Source: JBHEMK01 sp046262635
GTDB lineage: Bacteria > Actinomycetota > Thermoleophilia > Gaiellales > Gaiellaceae
Assembly (NCBI GenBank): GCA_046262635.1
Contig: JBHEMK010000066.1
Span: forward strand, 1 to 41,349
DNA: 41,349 nt
Reading direction: 5' to 3'
Shown: in pieces, positions 1-7,017 of the stretch
Numbering within the stretch: position 1 is the first letter of the stretch
Layout: each line of letters starts with the position of its first letter
Translations under genes and position numbers: made by a program
Notes under the pieces: model-generated
Told to the model about the DNA's origin: nothing
The model's input: only the letters and a program-made list of their open reading frames with translations
Databases searched by the model: none

Positions 1-93
1 GTCGAGCTCGTCCGCGGAGGCACCGGTGATGCGCGCGATCATGACCTGCCCGCCGTCGAAGCCGACCTCGACCGTGACGCGATCGTCAGCCAC
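1..93 (-). CDS. Hypothetical protein, N-terminal fragment cut by window edge
   Basis: Reading leftward from a GTG at 93 gives an open frame that begins MADDRVTVEVGFDGG and leaves the window after 31 codons. The GTG lies inside the end of the methylmalonyl-CoA epimerase gene, whose TGA is at 88-86. The two genes therefore overlap by 8 bases and are probably translationally coupled. I do not recognise the family from this short piece. It could be a small beta-rich accessory protein, but nothing seen here fixes a function. Confidence 0.5.
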   Translation of the reverse strand, partial: MADDRVTVEVGFDGGQVMIARITGASADELD

Positions 94-484
94 GCCCGAC
101 CACCTCGGTGGGGACGGGCTGGGCGGCGTCGGGATGCACGACCGAGACCTCGAGCCCGAACAAGCCCCGCCGGGGCGCCGGGTCGATCAGCTGCGCACCC
201 TGCTCGACCAGGTCTGCGAGCGTCGCACGGAGGTGGGAGACCACGTCGGCGACGTGACGCCTGCCGGCGCCCCGCCCGGCGAGAACCGTGCTCGGAGGGC
301 TGTCCTCGCCGAACGAGGCCAGCAGCTCCACGCGGTCGCCGGCGGGGAGTACCGCCTCGACTCCCCGCTCCGGAGCCGCTTGGCGGTGTTCGAACGCGGA
401 GCCAGAGAGGCGCGCGGAGGTGCTGAGCCCGTCGTCGAGATCCGCGACCGCAACGCCAACGTGGTCAATGCCGCTTACCTCCAT
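86..484 (-). CDS. mce: Methylmalonyl-CoA epimerase (VOC superfamily)
   Basis: This 132-residue protein has the length and layout of methylmalonyl-CoA epimerase, which interconverts the 2R and 2S epimers of methylmalonyl-CoA in propionate metabolism. Visible marks are IDHVGVAV near the N-terminus (metal-ligand His8), the VELL strand with Glu53, EDSP at 60-63, a second His at 77 (RRHVADVV, where the family usually has HHIAFEV) and a C-terminal TEVV with Glu127. These match the expected metal-binding positions of the VOC fold. The second motif is divergent, so a related VOC enzyme is possible. The ATG at 484 has no Shine-Dalgarno, but a TAGCAT hexamer ends 8 bases upstream, which suggests a leaderless start. 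No mutase or propionyl-CoA carboxylase gene is in view. Confidence 0.8.
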   Translation of the reverse strand: MEVSGIDHVGVAVADLDDGLSTSARLSGSAFEHRQAAPERGVEAVLPAGDRVELLASFGEDSPPSTVLAGRGAGRRHVADVVSHLRATLADLVEQGAQLIDPAPRRGLFGLEVSVVHPDAAQPVPTEVVGRG

Positions 485-492
485 CGCAGCCG

Positions 493-498
493 ATGCTA
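493..498 (-). promoter_or_regulatory. Putative -10 hexamer TAGCAT (leaderless start of mce)
   Basis: On the minus strand TAGCAT is followed by 8 bases and then the ATG of the epimerase gene. There is no purine-rich ribosome-binding sequence in between. The spacing puts transcription start on or next to the ATG. The same hexamer and spacing occur before ubiA. No -35 element is obvious. Confidence 0.45.
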
Positions 499-544
499 CA
501 GGCAGGAGGAGGCCGGTCCGGCACCGCGGAGGCGCCGGGGGTCG

Positions 545-2086
545 CTAGAGCTCAGGCCTGGGAAGCGCACGGACCGTGCCCACCGTCGCGGCAGCGCCCG
601 ACTCCGCCTCGACGTCGGCGACGAGCGAGAGCAGCTCGTCGCGATCGAGCGTCTCCTTCTCGAGCAGCGCATGTGCGACCCGGTCGAGCGCCTGACGGTG
701 CTTCTCGATCAGGCGGACAGCCTCGGTGTAGGAGCCGTCGGTGAGAAGTGCCTGCTCGTTGTCGCGGAGGCGTTTGGTCTCCTCCGAGAGCGAGTAGTTG
801 TCCGCCCGCATCGTCCGCGAGGAGACCGTGTCGGACATTCCCCACTCGAAGACCATCGAACGCGCAATCTGGGTCGCCTTCTCCAGATCGCTGGCGGCGC
901 CGTTCGTGACCCGCCCGAAGACAACCTGCTCCGCGGCACGACCCGCGAGGGCGATCTTCATCAGGTCGATCAGCTCTTCCTTGGTCTGCATGTAGCGGTC
1001 CTCGGTCGGCAGGTGGAGCGTGTAGCCGAGCGCCTGGCCGCGCGAGACGATCGTCACCTTCTGCACGGGCGAGAGATCCCCCATCATGTGCGAGAGCAGC
1101 GCGTGCCCGGCCTCATGGTAGGCCAGGATCCGGCGCTCCTTCTCGGTCAGGGCCTTCTTCTGTTGGAGGCCCGCAACGATCCGGTCGATCGCAGCGTCGA
1201 AATCGATCTGCGAGACGAACTGCGCCTCGCGGCGGCCGGCGAAGATCGCCGCCTCGTTGCAGATGTTCGCCAGGTCGGCGCCGGTCAGTCCGGCGGTATG
1301 GCGCGCGACGGCGTGGAGGTCGACGTCAGAGGCGAGCGGCTTGTTGCGGGTGTGCACGCGGAGGATCGCCTCGCGGCCGGCGAGATCGGGCGGCGCGACG
1401 AGCATCTGGCGGTCGAAGCGGCCCGGGCGCAGGAGCGCCGGGTCGAGATCCTGGAGGCGATTCGAGGCGCCCATCACGACGACCTGGTCCGTGGGTGCGA
1501 AGCCGTCGAGCTCGACGAGCAGCTGGTTGAGCGTCTGGTCCTGCTCCCGGTTGAACCCGCTGCCCTGCCGGGCGGCGCCGACGGCGTCGAGCTCGTCGAT
1601 GAAGACGATCGAGGGCGCGTTCTTGCGCGCGATGTCGAAGAGTTTGCGGATCCGGGCGGCGCCGAGACCGGCGAACATCTCGACGAAAGCCGAGGCACTC
1701 TGCGAGTAGAACGACGCACCGGATTCGTGGGCGACCGCCTTTGCGAGCAGCGTCTTGCCCGTGCCGGGCGGCCCGTAGAGCAGGATTCCCTTCGGCACCT
1801 TCGCGCCGAGCCGCTCGAACCGCTTCGGGTGGCGGAGGAAGTCGACGACCTCCATCAGCTCCGCGCGCGCCTCCTCGACCCCGGCGACGTCGTCGAAGCT
1901 GACGGCCGAGCCCGAGTTCGCCTCCACGTGCGTCGGCTTGATCCGCGGCATCGACTGAAGCGTCCGCCAGAGAATGAAGACGACGAACGCCATCAGGAGG
2001 AAGAAGCCAAGCGGCAACCACGTGAGAGCGAAGTTGCCCGTGTCGTGAAGCCAGCGTCCGACGTCCATCGAGAAGCTCATCGACAC
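545..2086 (-). CDS. ftsH: ATP-dependent zinc metalloprotease FtsH, short form with one membrane segment
   Basis: This is an AAA+ membrane protease of 513 residues. It has one hydrophobic segment (about 19-41), Walker A GPPGTGKT (105-112), Walker B FIDELD (162-167), the second region of homology with GRFDR (222-226), the zinc motif HEAGH (324-328) and the third zinc ligand Asp400. All catalytic elements are present. Two features are unusual. The classical N-terminal extracytoplasmic domain and second membrane helix are missing. The pore-loop FVG reads FAG (138-140), in a neighbourhood that is less conserved than usual. The GTG start at 2086 is preceded by GGAG at 7 bases; an ATG lies two codons downstream. 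It follows the nicotinamidase-like gene closely. It probably degrades membrane or tagged proteins; substrates cannot be read from the sequence. Confidence 0.9.
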   Translation of the reverse strand: MSMSFSMDVGRWLHDTGNFALTWLPLGFFLLMAFVVFILWRTLQSMPRIKPTHVEANSGSAVSFDDVAGVEEARAELMEVVDFLRHPKRFERLGAKVPKGILLYGPPGTGKTLLAKAVAHESGASFYSQSASAFVEMFAGLGAARIRKLFDIARKNAPSIVFIDELDAVGAARQGSGFNREQDQTLNQLLVELDGFAPTDQVVVMGASNRLQDLDPALLRPGRFDRQMLVAPPDLAGREAILRVHTRNKPLASDVDLHAVARHTAGLTGADLANICNEAAIFAGRREAQFVSQIDFDAAIDRIVAGLQQKKALTEKERRILAYHEAGHALLSHMMGDLSPVQKVTIVSRGQALGYTLHLPTEDRYMQTKEELIDLMKIALAGRAAEQVVFGRVTNGAASDLEKATQIARSMVFEWGMSDTVSSRTMRADNYSLSEETKRLRDNEQALLTDGSYTEAVRLIEKHRQALDRVAHALLEKETLDRDELLSLVADVEAESGAAATVGTVRALPRPEL

Positions 2087-2101
2087 CTTGGGGCTCCGCC
2101 C

Positions 2102-2731
2102 TTAGCCGAATGAGGCGACGGCGTCGTCGACGATCGTGAACTCGACCCCGCGTTCGCGCCAGACGGCGGTACAGGCGGCGACGCGGGCTCCGTCGAGGCC
2201 CCGCGAGGCATCCTCGACGAAGCTGACCCGGCGGCCCCGGTCGAGGAAGCCGAGAATCGCCGCATTGTCGCAGACGTCGGTCGCGACGCCGAAGACGACG
2301 ATCTCCTCGGGGTCGAGCGCATCGAGCAACGGGTCGCAGTTCGGGTTGGTGAAGACGTCGAAGTTCTTCTTCAGCAACAGGAGCTCGCGGCGACCCCGGA
2401 CGAGGGCCGGAACGAGTCCCGTCGGGTAGGGCACGAGCGAGAGCGGCAGCGGGTCGCGCTGCTTCGTCTCGAGGATCTTCTCGGCCCCGCGCGTCCCGCG
2501 CAGGCAATGCGGCGGATAGGTGTTGCGCAAATCCGGGCGATCTGAGATCTCCGGATCGGTCAGCTCGTGGTCGTCGGCTGAGGCGACGTGGATCACCCCG
2601 GCGGCACGAGCGGCATCGACGAGCCGCTCCATCGCAGGGGCGACGCCATTCGCGCCCGGAACGTAGAGCTTGCCGGACGGCTCCATGAAGTCGACCTGGG
2701 TGTCGACGTCCCAGAGGATCCGCTTCGTCAC
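2102..2731 (-). CDS. Nicotinamidase-like isochorismatase-family cysteine hydrolase
   Basis: This 209-residue protein has the isochorismatase/nicotinamidase fold. Asp10 (DTQVDF), Lys121 or Lys122 (LLKKNFDVF) and Cys154 (GVATDVCDNA) form the expected Asp-Lys-Cys triad. The segment ADDH (52-55) followed by PPHCLRGT (73-80) resembles the metal-binding Asp-x-His...His of nicotinamidases, which turn nicotinamide into nicotinate. The gene directly upstream encodes nicotinate phosphoribosyltransferase, the next step of the salvage route, and this supports the assignment. The start is a GTG at 2731 with no clear ribosome-binding site. Another small-amide hydrolase of this family is the main alternative. 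Confidence 0.75.
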   Translation of the reverse strand: MTKRILWDVDTQVDFMEPSGKLYVPGANGVAPAMERLVDAARAAGVIHVASADDHELTDPEISDRPDLRNTYPPHCLRGTRGAEKILETKQRDPLPLSLVPYPTGLVPALVRGRRELLLLKKNFDVFTNPNCDPLLDALDPEEIVVFGVATDVCDNAAILGFLDRGRRVSFVEDASRGLDGARVAACTAVWRERGVEFTIVDDAVASFG

Positions 2732-2846
2732 AGCTTCGCGACGAAGGGGATCCCGGGGCGATCCTCCGGCCGGATCGGGCCCGAGCCGGACTGGGAGGAG
2801 GTTCGAGACGCGGGGTTGGATCCGTGCCGAACTCGCTCGCGCGCGG

Positions 2847-3935
2847 TCACGTGACCAGCTCGAGTCGCTCGTTTGGTCGGTAGCGGCGCCCGAACTTCGC
2901 CGACGGGCGGCCGTCGGTGAGGACGACGTCCGCGGTGAAGTCGTTCGAGCCCCGGATCAGGGACGAGCCGACGCCGTAGGCGTCCACGGGCACGCCGCGT
3001 ACCTCGAAGTCACTGATCTTCTCGGCCGTGAACCCGCCCGAGGCGACGATCTTGATCCGCTCGAAGCCGTCTCGGTCGAGCGCATCCCGCACCTTCCCGA
3101 CGAGCCGCTCGTTCACACCGGTCGGCTTGAAGTCGCCCATTTCCCCCCAGAGGGATCGATCGACAAGCGATTCCGACGTGTCGAGCCGGACACCCCACAG
3201 CCTTGGGCCGAGGGCGCGAGCCACCTCGAGCGCGGTCGCGACCGAGTTGTTCTCGAAGTCCACGAGCACGGTCACATTCGTGTCGGGTGGCGCCTGCTCG
3301 GCGAACTTCGTCGCCGCGAGGACTGTGTTGCCACCGTACGCCGCGATCAGGGCGTGCGGCACCGTCCCGACTCCCTTGCCGCCCCACCAGGAGGCCTGCT
3401 CGTCCGTGGTGACGCCGACCGGCGTGCCCACGACCTGGCCCGCGACGAAGGCTGCGTAGCCGTCGCCGGTCTGGACGCGATGATGGTCGAACCGCGCCGG
3501 CATGAAGATCACCGGCTTGCCCGCGGCCGCCTCAAGCACCCGCACGACGTTCGTCGTGATCAGTGTGCGGCGCGCCAGCACGCCGAGGTACACGGTCTCG
3601 AGGTGCGCGAAGGAGGTGTACTCGCCCTCGATCGTCATCACCGTCTCGTGCGGCTCCGCCCGGTCGCCGTCGTGGAGCGCATGCACGGTCAGCCCCGCCC
3701 AGTCCTCCGAGCAGAGCGTGAGGATCGCGATCGCCTCGTCCATGCCTCCGAGGTAGGCGTGCCTCTTCTGGAAGACCTGCATGACCACGCGCGGGCGGCG
3801 GCCGTCCTCGAGCAGCGTCGCGCGGGTGTAGTTGAAGTACGCGTCCGTGTAGTAGCCGGCACGCATCTTCTCGACCGGCAGATCGAAGACCTCGGGATCG
3901 AGCCGCTCGCGCGTCGACCGCTCAGTCTGGGCCAC
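2847..3935 (-). CDS. pncB: Nicotinate phosphoribosyltransferase
   Basis: This 362-residue enzyme converts nicotinate and PRPP (with ATP) to nicotinate mononucleotide in NAD salvage. The N-terminal MRAGYYTDAYFNYTR, the central FMPARFDHHRVQTGD, the VLVDFENN strand, RLDTSESL, the IVASGGF loop and GVGSSLIRG near the C-terminus are typical of the family. Its length fits the shorter form of the enzyme. I chose the GTG at 3935 because GGAG stands 7 bases upstream and the upstream reading is arginine-rich and low in similarity. The start lies 14 bases inside the DUF1385 gene, so translation is probably coupled. The nicotinamidase-like gene follows after about 115 bases, giving a two-step salvage pair. 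Confidence 0.9.
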   Translation of the reverse strand: MAQTERSTRERLDPEVFDLPVEKMRAGYYTDAYFNYTRATLLEDGRRPRVVMQVFQKRHAYLGGMDEAIAILTLCSEDWAGLTVHALHDGDRAEPHETVMTIEGEYTSFAHLETVYLGVLARRTLITTNVVRVLEAAAGKPVIFMPARFDHHRVQTGDGYAAFVAGQVVGTPVGVTTDEQASWWGGKGVGTVPHALIAAYGGNTVLAATKFAEQAPPDTNVTVLVDFENNSVATALEVARALGPRLWGVRLDTSESLVDRSLWGEMGDFKPTGVNERLVGKVRDALDRDGFERIKIVASGGFTAEKISDFEVRGVPVDAYGVGSSLIRGSNDFTADVVLTDGRPSAKFGRRYRPNERLELVT

Positions 3936-4704
3936 GCTCGAGCTCCAGGCAGGCAGCGAGCGCCGCCTCGGCGACCTCCAGCTGCTCGGTGCTCGGCTCC
4001 GCGGTCGCGAGCCGGTGCTGGAGCTCGTGGCCGGGCCGCGCGAGTGCGTGCGAGACGCGGCTCTCGGGATGGCGGGCCATCCAGGCGAAGATCTCGGTCG
4101 ATGCACCGAGCGCACCCAGCTGCGCAGCGGCCCGGGCAGGCCCGCGCCAGCGTTCGGGCGCGCGGGAAGCGAGGGCGTTGCCGAGTGCGGTCGTGGCGAT
4201 CAGGGGGCCGATCAGGTGCGACCCGCAGCGCTCGTGCTCCTTCGCCCGTTTCTCCCCGTGTTCGTAGGTGCCGATCGCGATGTGCTCGGCGCCGTGGTAG
4301 GCGGCGAGCTCGGAGCTCTGGAGCGCCATTGTGGCCGGCGCGAGCGAGAGCAGGCCGCTCAGCAGCTCCTGTGCCGCCGGGCGCAGAACGGTCGAGTCGC
4401 GGACGACCTTGACGACGACGGCCGAGCCGAGAGCCGCCGCCAGCACGCCCGGCCGCTCGAACGGCAGCTTCGCTGCGGGCAGGCGCCTCTTCACTGCGGG
4501 GATGATGGCCATCGCTTCGACGAGCCGTGCGGGCCCGCGCACGAGCGGCGTCTTCATCTTCGCGGCGAGGAAGCGTTTCGGCTGCGCCGCGACCTCGAGG
4601 CGGCCGTCGGGGTGCCGGACCGCGCAGGCCCACGAGCGGGGCCCGTGGACGAGCACTCCGTTCGGGAGCGCCATCCCGCCGAGCCGGATTTTCTCATCGG
4701 CCAT
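3922..4704 (-). CDS. DUF1385 family protein (YqhQ-like)
   Basis: This 260-residue protein starts MADEKIRLGGMALPNGVLVHGP, the DUF1385 N-terminal signature region. It contains the family hallmark YHGAEH, a later ERCGSHLIGPL and the C-terminal TAEPSTEQLEVAEAAL. A hydrophobic stretch lies in the middle (about residues 70-110). The molecular function of the family is not known to me. The ATG at 4704 has no Shine-Dalgarno; TACGCT ends 6 bases upstream, suggesting a leaderless message and a new promoter in front of the NAD salvage pair. The stop overlaps the start of nicotinate phosphoribosyltransferase. An open reading upstream in the same frame is arginine-rich and judged non-coding. Confidence 0.8.
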   Translation of the reverse strand: MADEKIRLGGMALPNGVLVHGPRSWACAVRHPDGRLEVAAQPKRFLAAKMKTPLVRGPARLVEAMAIIPAVKRRLPAAKLPFERPGVLAAALGSAVVVKVVRDSTVLRPAAQELLSGLLSLAPATMALQSSELAAYHGAEHIAIGTYEHGEKRAKEHERCGSHLIGPLIATTALGNALASRAPERWRGPARAAAQLGALGASTEIFAWMARHPESRVSHALARPGHELQHRLATAEPSTEQLEVAEAALAACLELERGPD

Positions 4705-4710
4705 CGCCAG

Positions 4711-4716
4711 AGCGTA
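4711..4716 (-). promoter_or_regulatory. Putative -10 hexamer TACGCT (leaderless start of DUF1385 gene)
   Basis: TACGCT on the minus strand ends 6 bases before the DUF1385 ATG, and there is no ribosome-binding sequence between. The identical hexamer stands 7 bases before ccmA. It would start a DUF1385-pncB-nicotinamidase transcript. Confidence 0.4.
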
Positions 4717-4717
4717 G

Positions 4718-5003
4718 CTATCCGATCGGGAGCAGGCAGTCGACGCCCCTTCCGGCGCGGGCGCACGTCGAAACCCCCTTGCCGCCGGATCGCGGCATAT
4801 TCGTCGCACCGCGCGCCCCGTCGCTCGACGATGCAGATGTAGAGCCTGGTCGGAATCGTCTGCACGTACTCGCGGGCGGTGCGCGTGCAGTGCCTCCTCG
4901 CGCCGCCGACCTGCGCCTCGACCGCCTGACGGGCAGCGTGCTGCCCGGCGTCCTCGCACGCCACCGCGAGCAGGACCAGCGCGACCGCGATCGCTAGCCG
5001 CAG
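4718..5003 (-). pseudogene. Small Cys-containing lipoprotein-like gene with apparent frameshift
   Basis: In the gap between the M20 peptidase and DUF1385, the minus strand reads LRLAIAVALVLLAVAC, a signal peptide with a lipobox-like end. A Cys-containing mature part follows (RRHCTRTAREYV, LYICIVERR, ARCDEY). Third codon positions are strongly G/C up to a run of five C at 4774-4778 on the plus strand. After that run the original frame loses this bias and stays open into the DUF1385 gene as far as 4554. A one-base shift at the run restores the bias, adds GVSTCARAGRG and VDCLLPIG, and ends at TAG 4720-4718, 13 bases before the DUF1385 start. The corrected product would be about 94 residues. The only nearby start is CTG at 5003, which is weak. 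It is either a sequencing or assembly error or a decaying gene. Confidence 0.45.
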
Positions 5004-6286
5004 ATCGCGCGGGCGGCATGGCGGAGGAAGTCGACGCCGAGCGCGAGGTCGTCGACCGGCACCCGCTCGTCCGCCGAGTGGATCAGCCGGGACGCTTCGT
5101 CGGCGCTCAAGGCACGAGCCGGGAAGAAGCCGTACGCGACGGTTCCGAAGGCGTCTCGCAGCCAGTGGCTGTCGGTGAAGCCGGACGAGCAGATCGGCAC
5201 CGCCCGGGCGGCCGGCTCCAGCTCCGCCACGAACGACTCGACCGCGCTCCAGAGCGGCGTCTCGAGCACCGAGCGGGTCCCTCCCTGGGCCTCGAGCCAC
5301 TCGAGCTCGTACCCGACGTCGGTGCCGAGGATGCCGCGGATCGCCGGCTCGACGGCCTCCTGGGTCTGCCCCGGCAGCAGCCGGCAGTCGACGGTGACCT
5401 CGCAGAGCGCGGGAATGACGTTCCGCGCCTGCGAGGCCGAGATCATCGTCGGCGCGAACGTCGGCCCGAGCAGTGGCTCGACGAGCTTGGCTGCCACCGG
5501 ATCGACCGCACGGGCGCGGGCGAGGGCATCGACCGCCGCCGGCGCCTCGCCCAGCACCGCGTCCAGGAACGCCTCGATCTCCGGCTGGAGCTCGGGCTCG
5601 GGACGGAACCCCGCTAGGCGACCGACGAGCCACGCCGCCTTGACGAGCGCGTTGTCGGCGATCCCGGGCATCGACGCGTGCCCGGAACGCCCGTGGACCC
5701 GGAGGAGGAACGCCGAGCTCATCTTCTCCGCCGTCGAGCAGAGGTAGAAGGGCCGGCCGCCCAGCTCGAGTCGGTCGCCAGCGCCCTCGTTGAGAGCAAA
5801 CTCGCAGCGGACTGCCTCCGGATGCGCCTCGCAGAGCCAGGAGAGGCCGTAGTCGGCGCCGACCTCCTCGTCGGCCGTCGCCGCGAAGATCAGATCGCCG
5901 CCGGGCCGGAAGCCCTCGCGCGCAAGCGATGCCAGCGTGACCGCACTCGCGGCGACCTGGCCCTTCATGTCGAGCGCGCCGCGTCCCCAGACCGCGCCGT
6001 CACGCAGCTCGCCCGAGAAGGGGTGCACCTGCCACTCGGCGGGATCGGCGAGCACGACATCGGTGTGGCTGAGCAGCAGGAGCCTCGGCCCGTCCCCTCG
6101 GCCGGGGATGCGTGCGACGAGGTTCGCCCGCTCGTTCGTCTTCGCGTAGAGCGCGCACTGCACGCCGCTTGCCTCGAGGTACTCGCGCAGCAGCTCGGCC
6201 GCCGGCGTCTCGTTCCCCGGCGGATTCGTCGTGTCGATCCGGATCAGCCGCCGGAGGAGGCCGGTGACCTCGCCCCTGAGCGTCAA
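4994..6286 (-). CDS. M20-family zinc peptidase/amidohydrolase
   Basis: This 430-residue protein belongs to the M20 metallopeptidases (carboxypeptidase, acylase or succinyl-diaminopimelate desuccinylase type). Metal and catalytic residues are in place: SHTDVV with His74 and Asp76, GRGALDMKG with bridging Asp106, ATADEEVG with Glu140 and Glu141, and a C-terminal HSADERV. The dimerisation insert begins near RVHGRSGHAS. It cleaves an amide or peptide bond; the substrate cannot be named. The start is a TTG at 6286 whose TTGA overlaps the stop of the dioxygenase gene; an AAGGAG stands 5 bases before it, so this rare start is well supported. Coupling to a tryptophan dioxygenase raises the chance of an N-acyl amino acid substrate, which is inference. 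Confidence 0.85.
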   Translation of the reverse strand: MTLRGEVTGLLRRLIRIDTTNPPGNETPAAELLREYLEASGVQCALYAKTNERANLVARIPGRGDGPRLLLLSHTDVVLADPAEWQVHPFSGELRDGAVWGRGALDMKGQVAASAVTLASLAREGFRPGGDLIFAATADEEVGADYGLSWLCEAHPEAVRCEFALNEGAGDRLELGGRPFYLCSTAEKMSSAFLLRVHGRSGHASMPGIADNALVKAAWLVGRLAGFRPEPELQPEIEAFLDAVLGEAPAAVDALARARAVDPVAAKLVEPLLGPTFAPTMISASQARNVIPALCEVTVDCRLLPGQTQEAVEPAIRGILGTDVGYELEWLEAQGGTRSVLETPLWSAVESFVAELEPAARAVPICSSGFTDSHWLRDAFGTVAYGFFPARALSADEASRLIHSADERVPVDDLALGVDFLRHAARAICG

Positions 6287-7017
6287 TCGCTCTCCTTACC
6301 GCGCGCGGTCAGCCGATTCCGGACCTCCCAGAGGTCGGGGTACAGTGACTTGTGGATCAGGCGGCCGAGCACCTCGACTGGGGTTCCCTGGGTGCCCACC
6401 ACCTTGTCGCCGATGATCCGCGCGACAACCTTGTAGTGGCGGACGCGCCAGCTCGCGATCCGCTCGTCCCATTCGATCAGCGACTCGGCGAGCTGGTAGA
6501 GCTCCTCGTGCTCACGCCCGTGGACGTAGACCTCGTCGAGCGTGAGCCCGGCGCGCGCGATCGCCTCCTCGAAGGCGTCACCGAGCGCCGGGGAGACCCG
6601 CCTGATCTGCCGGAAGCCCGGTGAGTCGAACCCGGAGCCGTGTCCGAGGACGCGGCGGATCGTCTGGTACTCCCAGGGCGACATCTGCTCGAGCATGTCG
6701 AGCTGCGCGTTCACGTACTGCATGCAGAGGGAGGAGCGGCGGAGCAGGCGGAGCGCGGCCGCGAGCTCGGCCGACCGGACGTGCGCGGTCGCGCGCCCGA
6801 CCTCGTTCGTCGCGAGCTTCAGCCAGAGCTCGGACGACTGATGGACGGTCTGGAAGAGGAGCTCGTCCGGGTGTGACTGCTCCTCGGCCGGCTTCTGCAG
6901 GGCGAGCAGCTCGTCCGTGCGCAGATAGCGCTCGTAGTCGCTCGGCGCTTCTCCCGGCAGGATGGGCTGCGAGAAATCCTCGGCCTGCGCCACGCCGGGA
7001 GCATACTTCGCCTGCAT
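6283..7017 (-). CDS. Tryptophan 2,3-dioxygenase family haem protein
   Basis: This 244-residue protein aligns by eye with tryptophan 2,3-dioxygenase, which opens the indole ring to N-formylkynurenine with a haem iron. It shows FQTVHQSSELWLKL (His59 in the substrate pocket), GHGSGFDSPGFRQI (Arg136), WRVRHYKVV with the probable haem ligand His194, and YPDLWEVRN near the end. The usual GTGGSSG-type loop reads GTQGTPVEVL (208-217), and the protein is shorter than typical enzymes. Substrate specificity may therefore differ. The ATG at 7017 has GAGG 6 bases upstream. Its CAT shares bases with the ATG of the divergent rarA gene. The M20 gene follows through a TTGA overlap. Confidence 0.75.
   Translation of the reverse strand: MQAKYAPGVAQAEDFSQPILPGEAPSDYERYLRTDELLALQKPAEEQSHPDELLFQTVHQSSELWLKLATNEVGRATAHVRSAELAAALRLLRRSSLCMQYVNAQLDMLEQMSPWEYQTIRRVLGHGSGFDSPGFRQIRRVSPALGDAFEEAIARAGLTLDEVYVHGREHEELYQLAESLIEWDERIASWRVRHYKVVARIIGDKVVGTQGTPVEVLGRLIHKSLYPDLWEVRNRLTARGKESD
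7002..7007 (+). promoter_or_regulatory. Putative -10 hexamer CATACT (leaderless start of rarA)
   Basis: CATACT lies 8 bases before the rarA ATG, inside the coding sequence of the divergent dioxygenase gene. It matches four of six TATAAT positions. No Shine-Dalgarno stands at useful spacing before rarA. Confidence 0.35.

Noticed and set aside
26..2113. Long plus-strand open frame opposite the epimerase, ftsH and nicotinamidase-like genes
   Set aside because: It is arginine- and glutamate-rich, lacks any domain, and mirrors high third-position GC of the real minus-strand genes.
2732..2846. Palindrome TCCGGCCGGA at 2765-2774 as a terminator between pncB and the nicotinamidase-like gene
   Set aside because: It has no loop and no T tract, and such GC palindromes are expected by chance here. 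The two genes are more likely co-transcribed.
6962..7015. Longer N-terminus for rarA starting at 6962
   Set aside because: The added residues are antisense to the start of the dioxygenase and do not match RarA proteins, which begin at the DLF segment.
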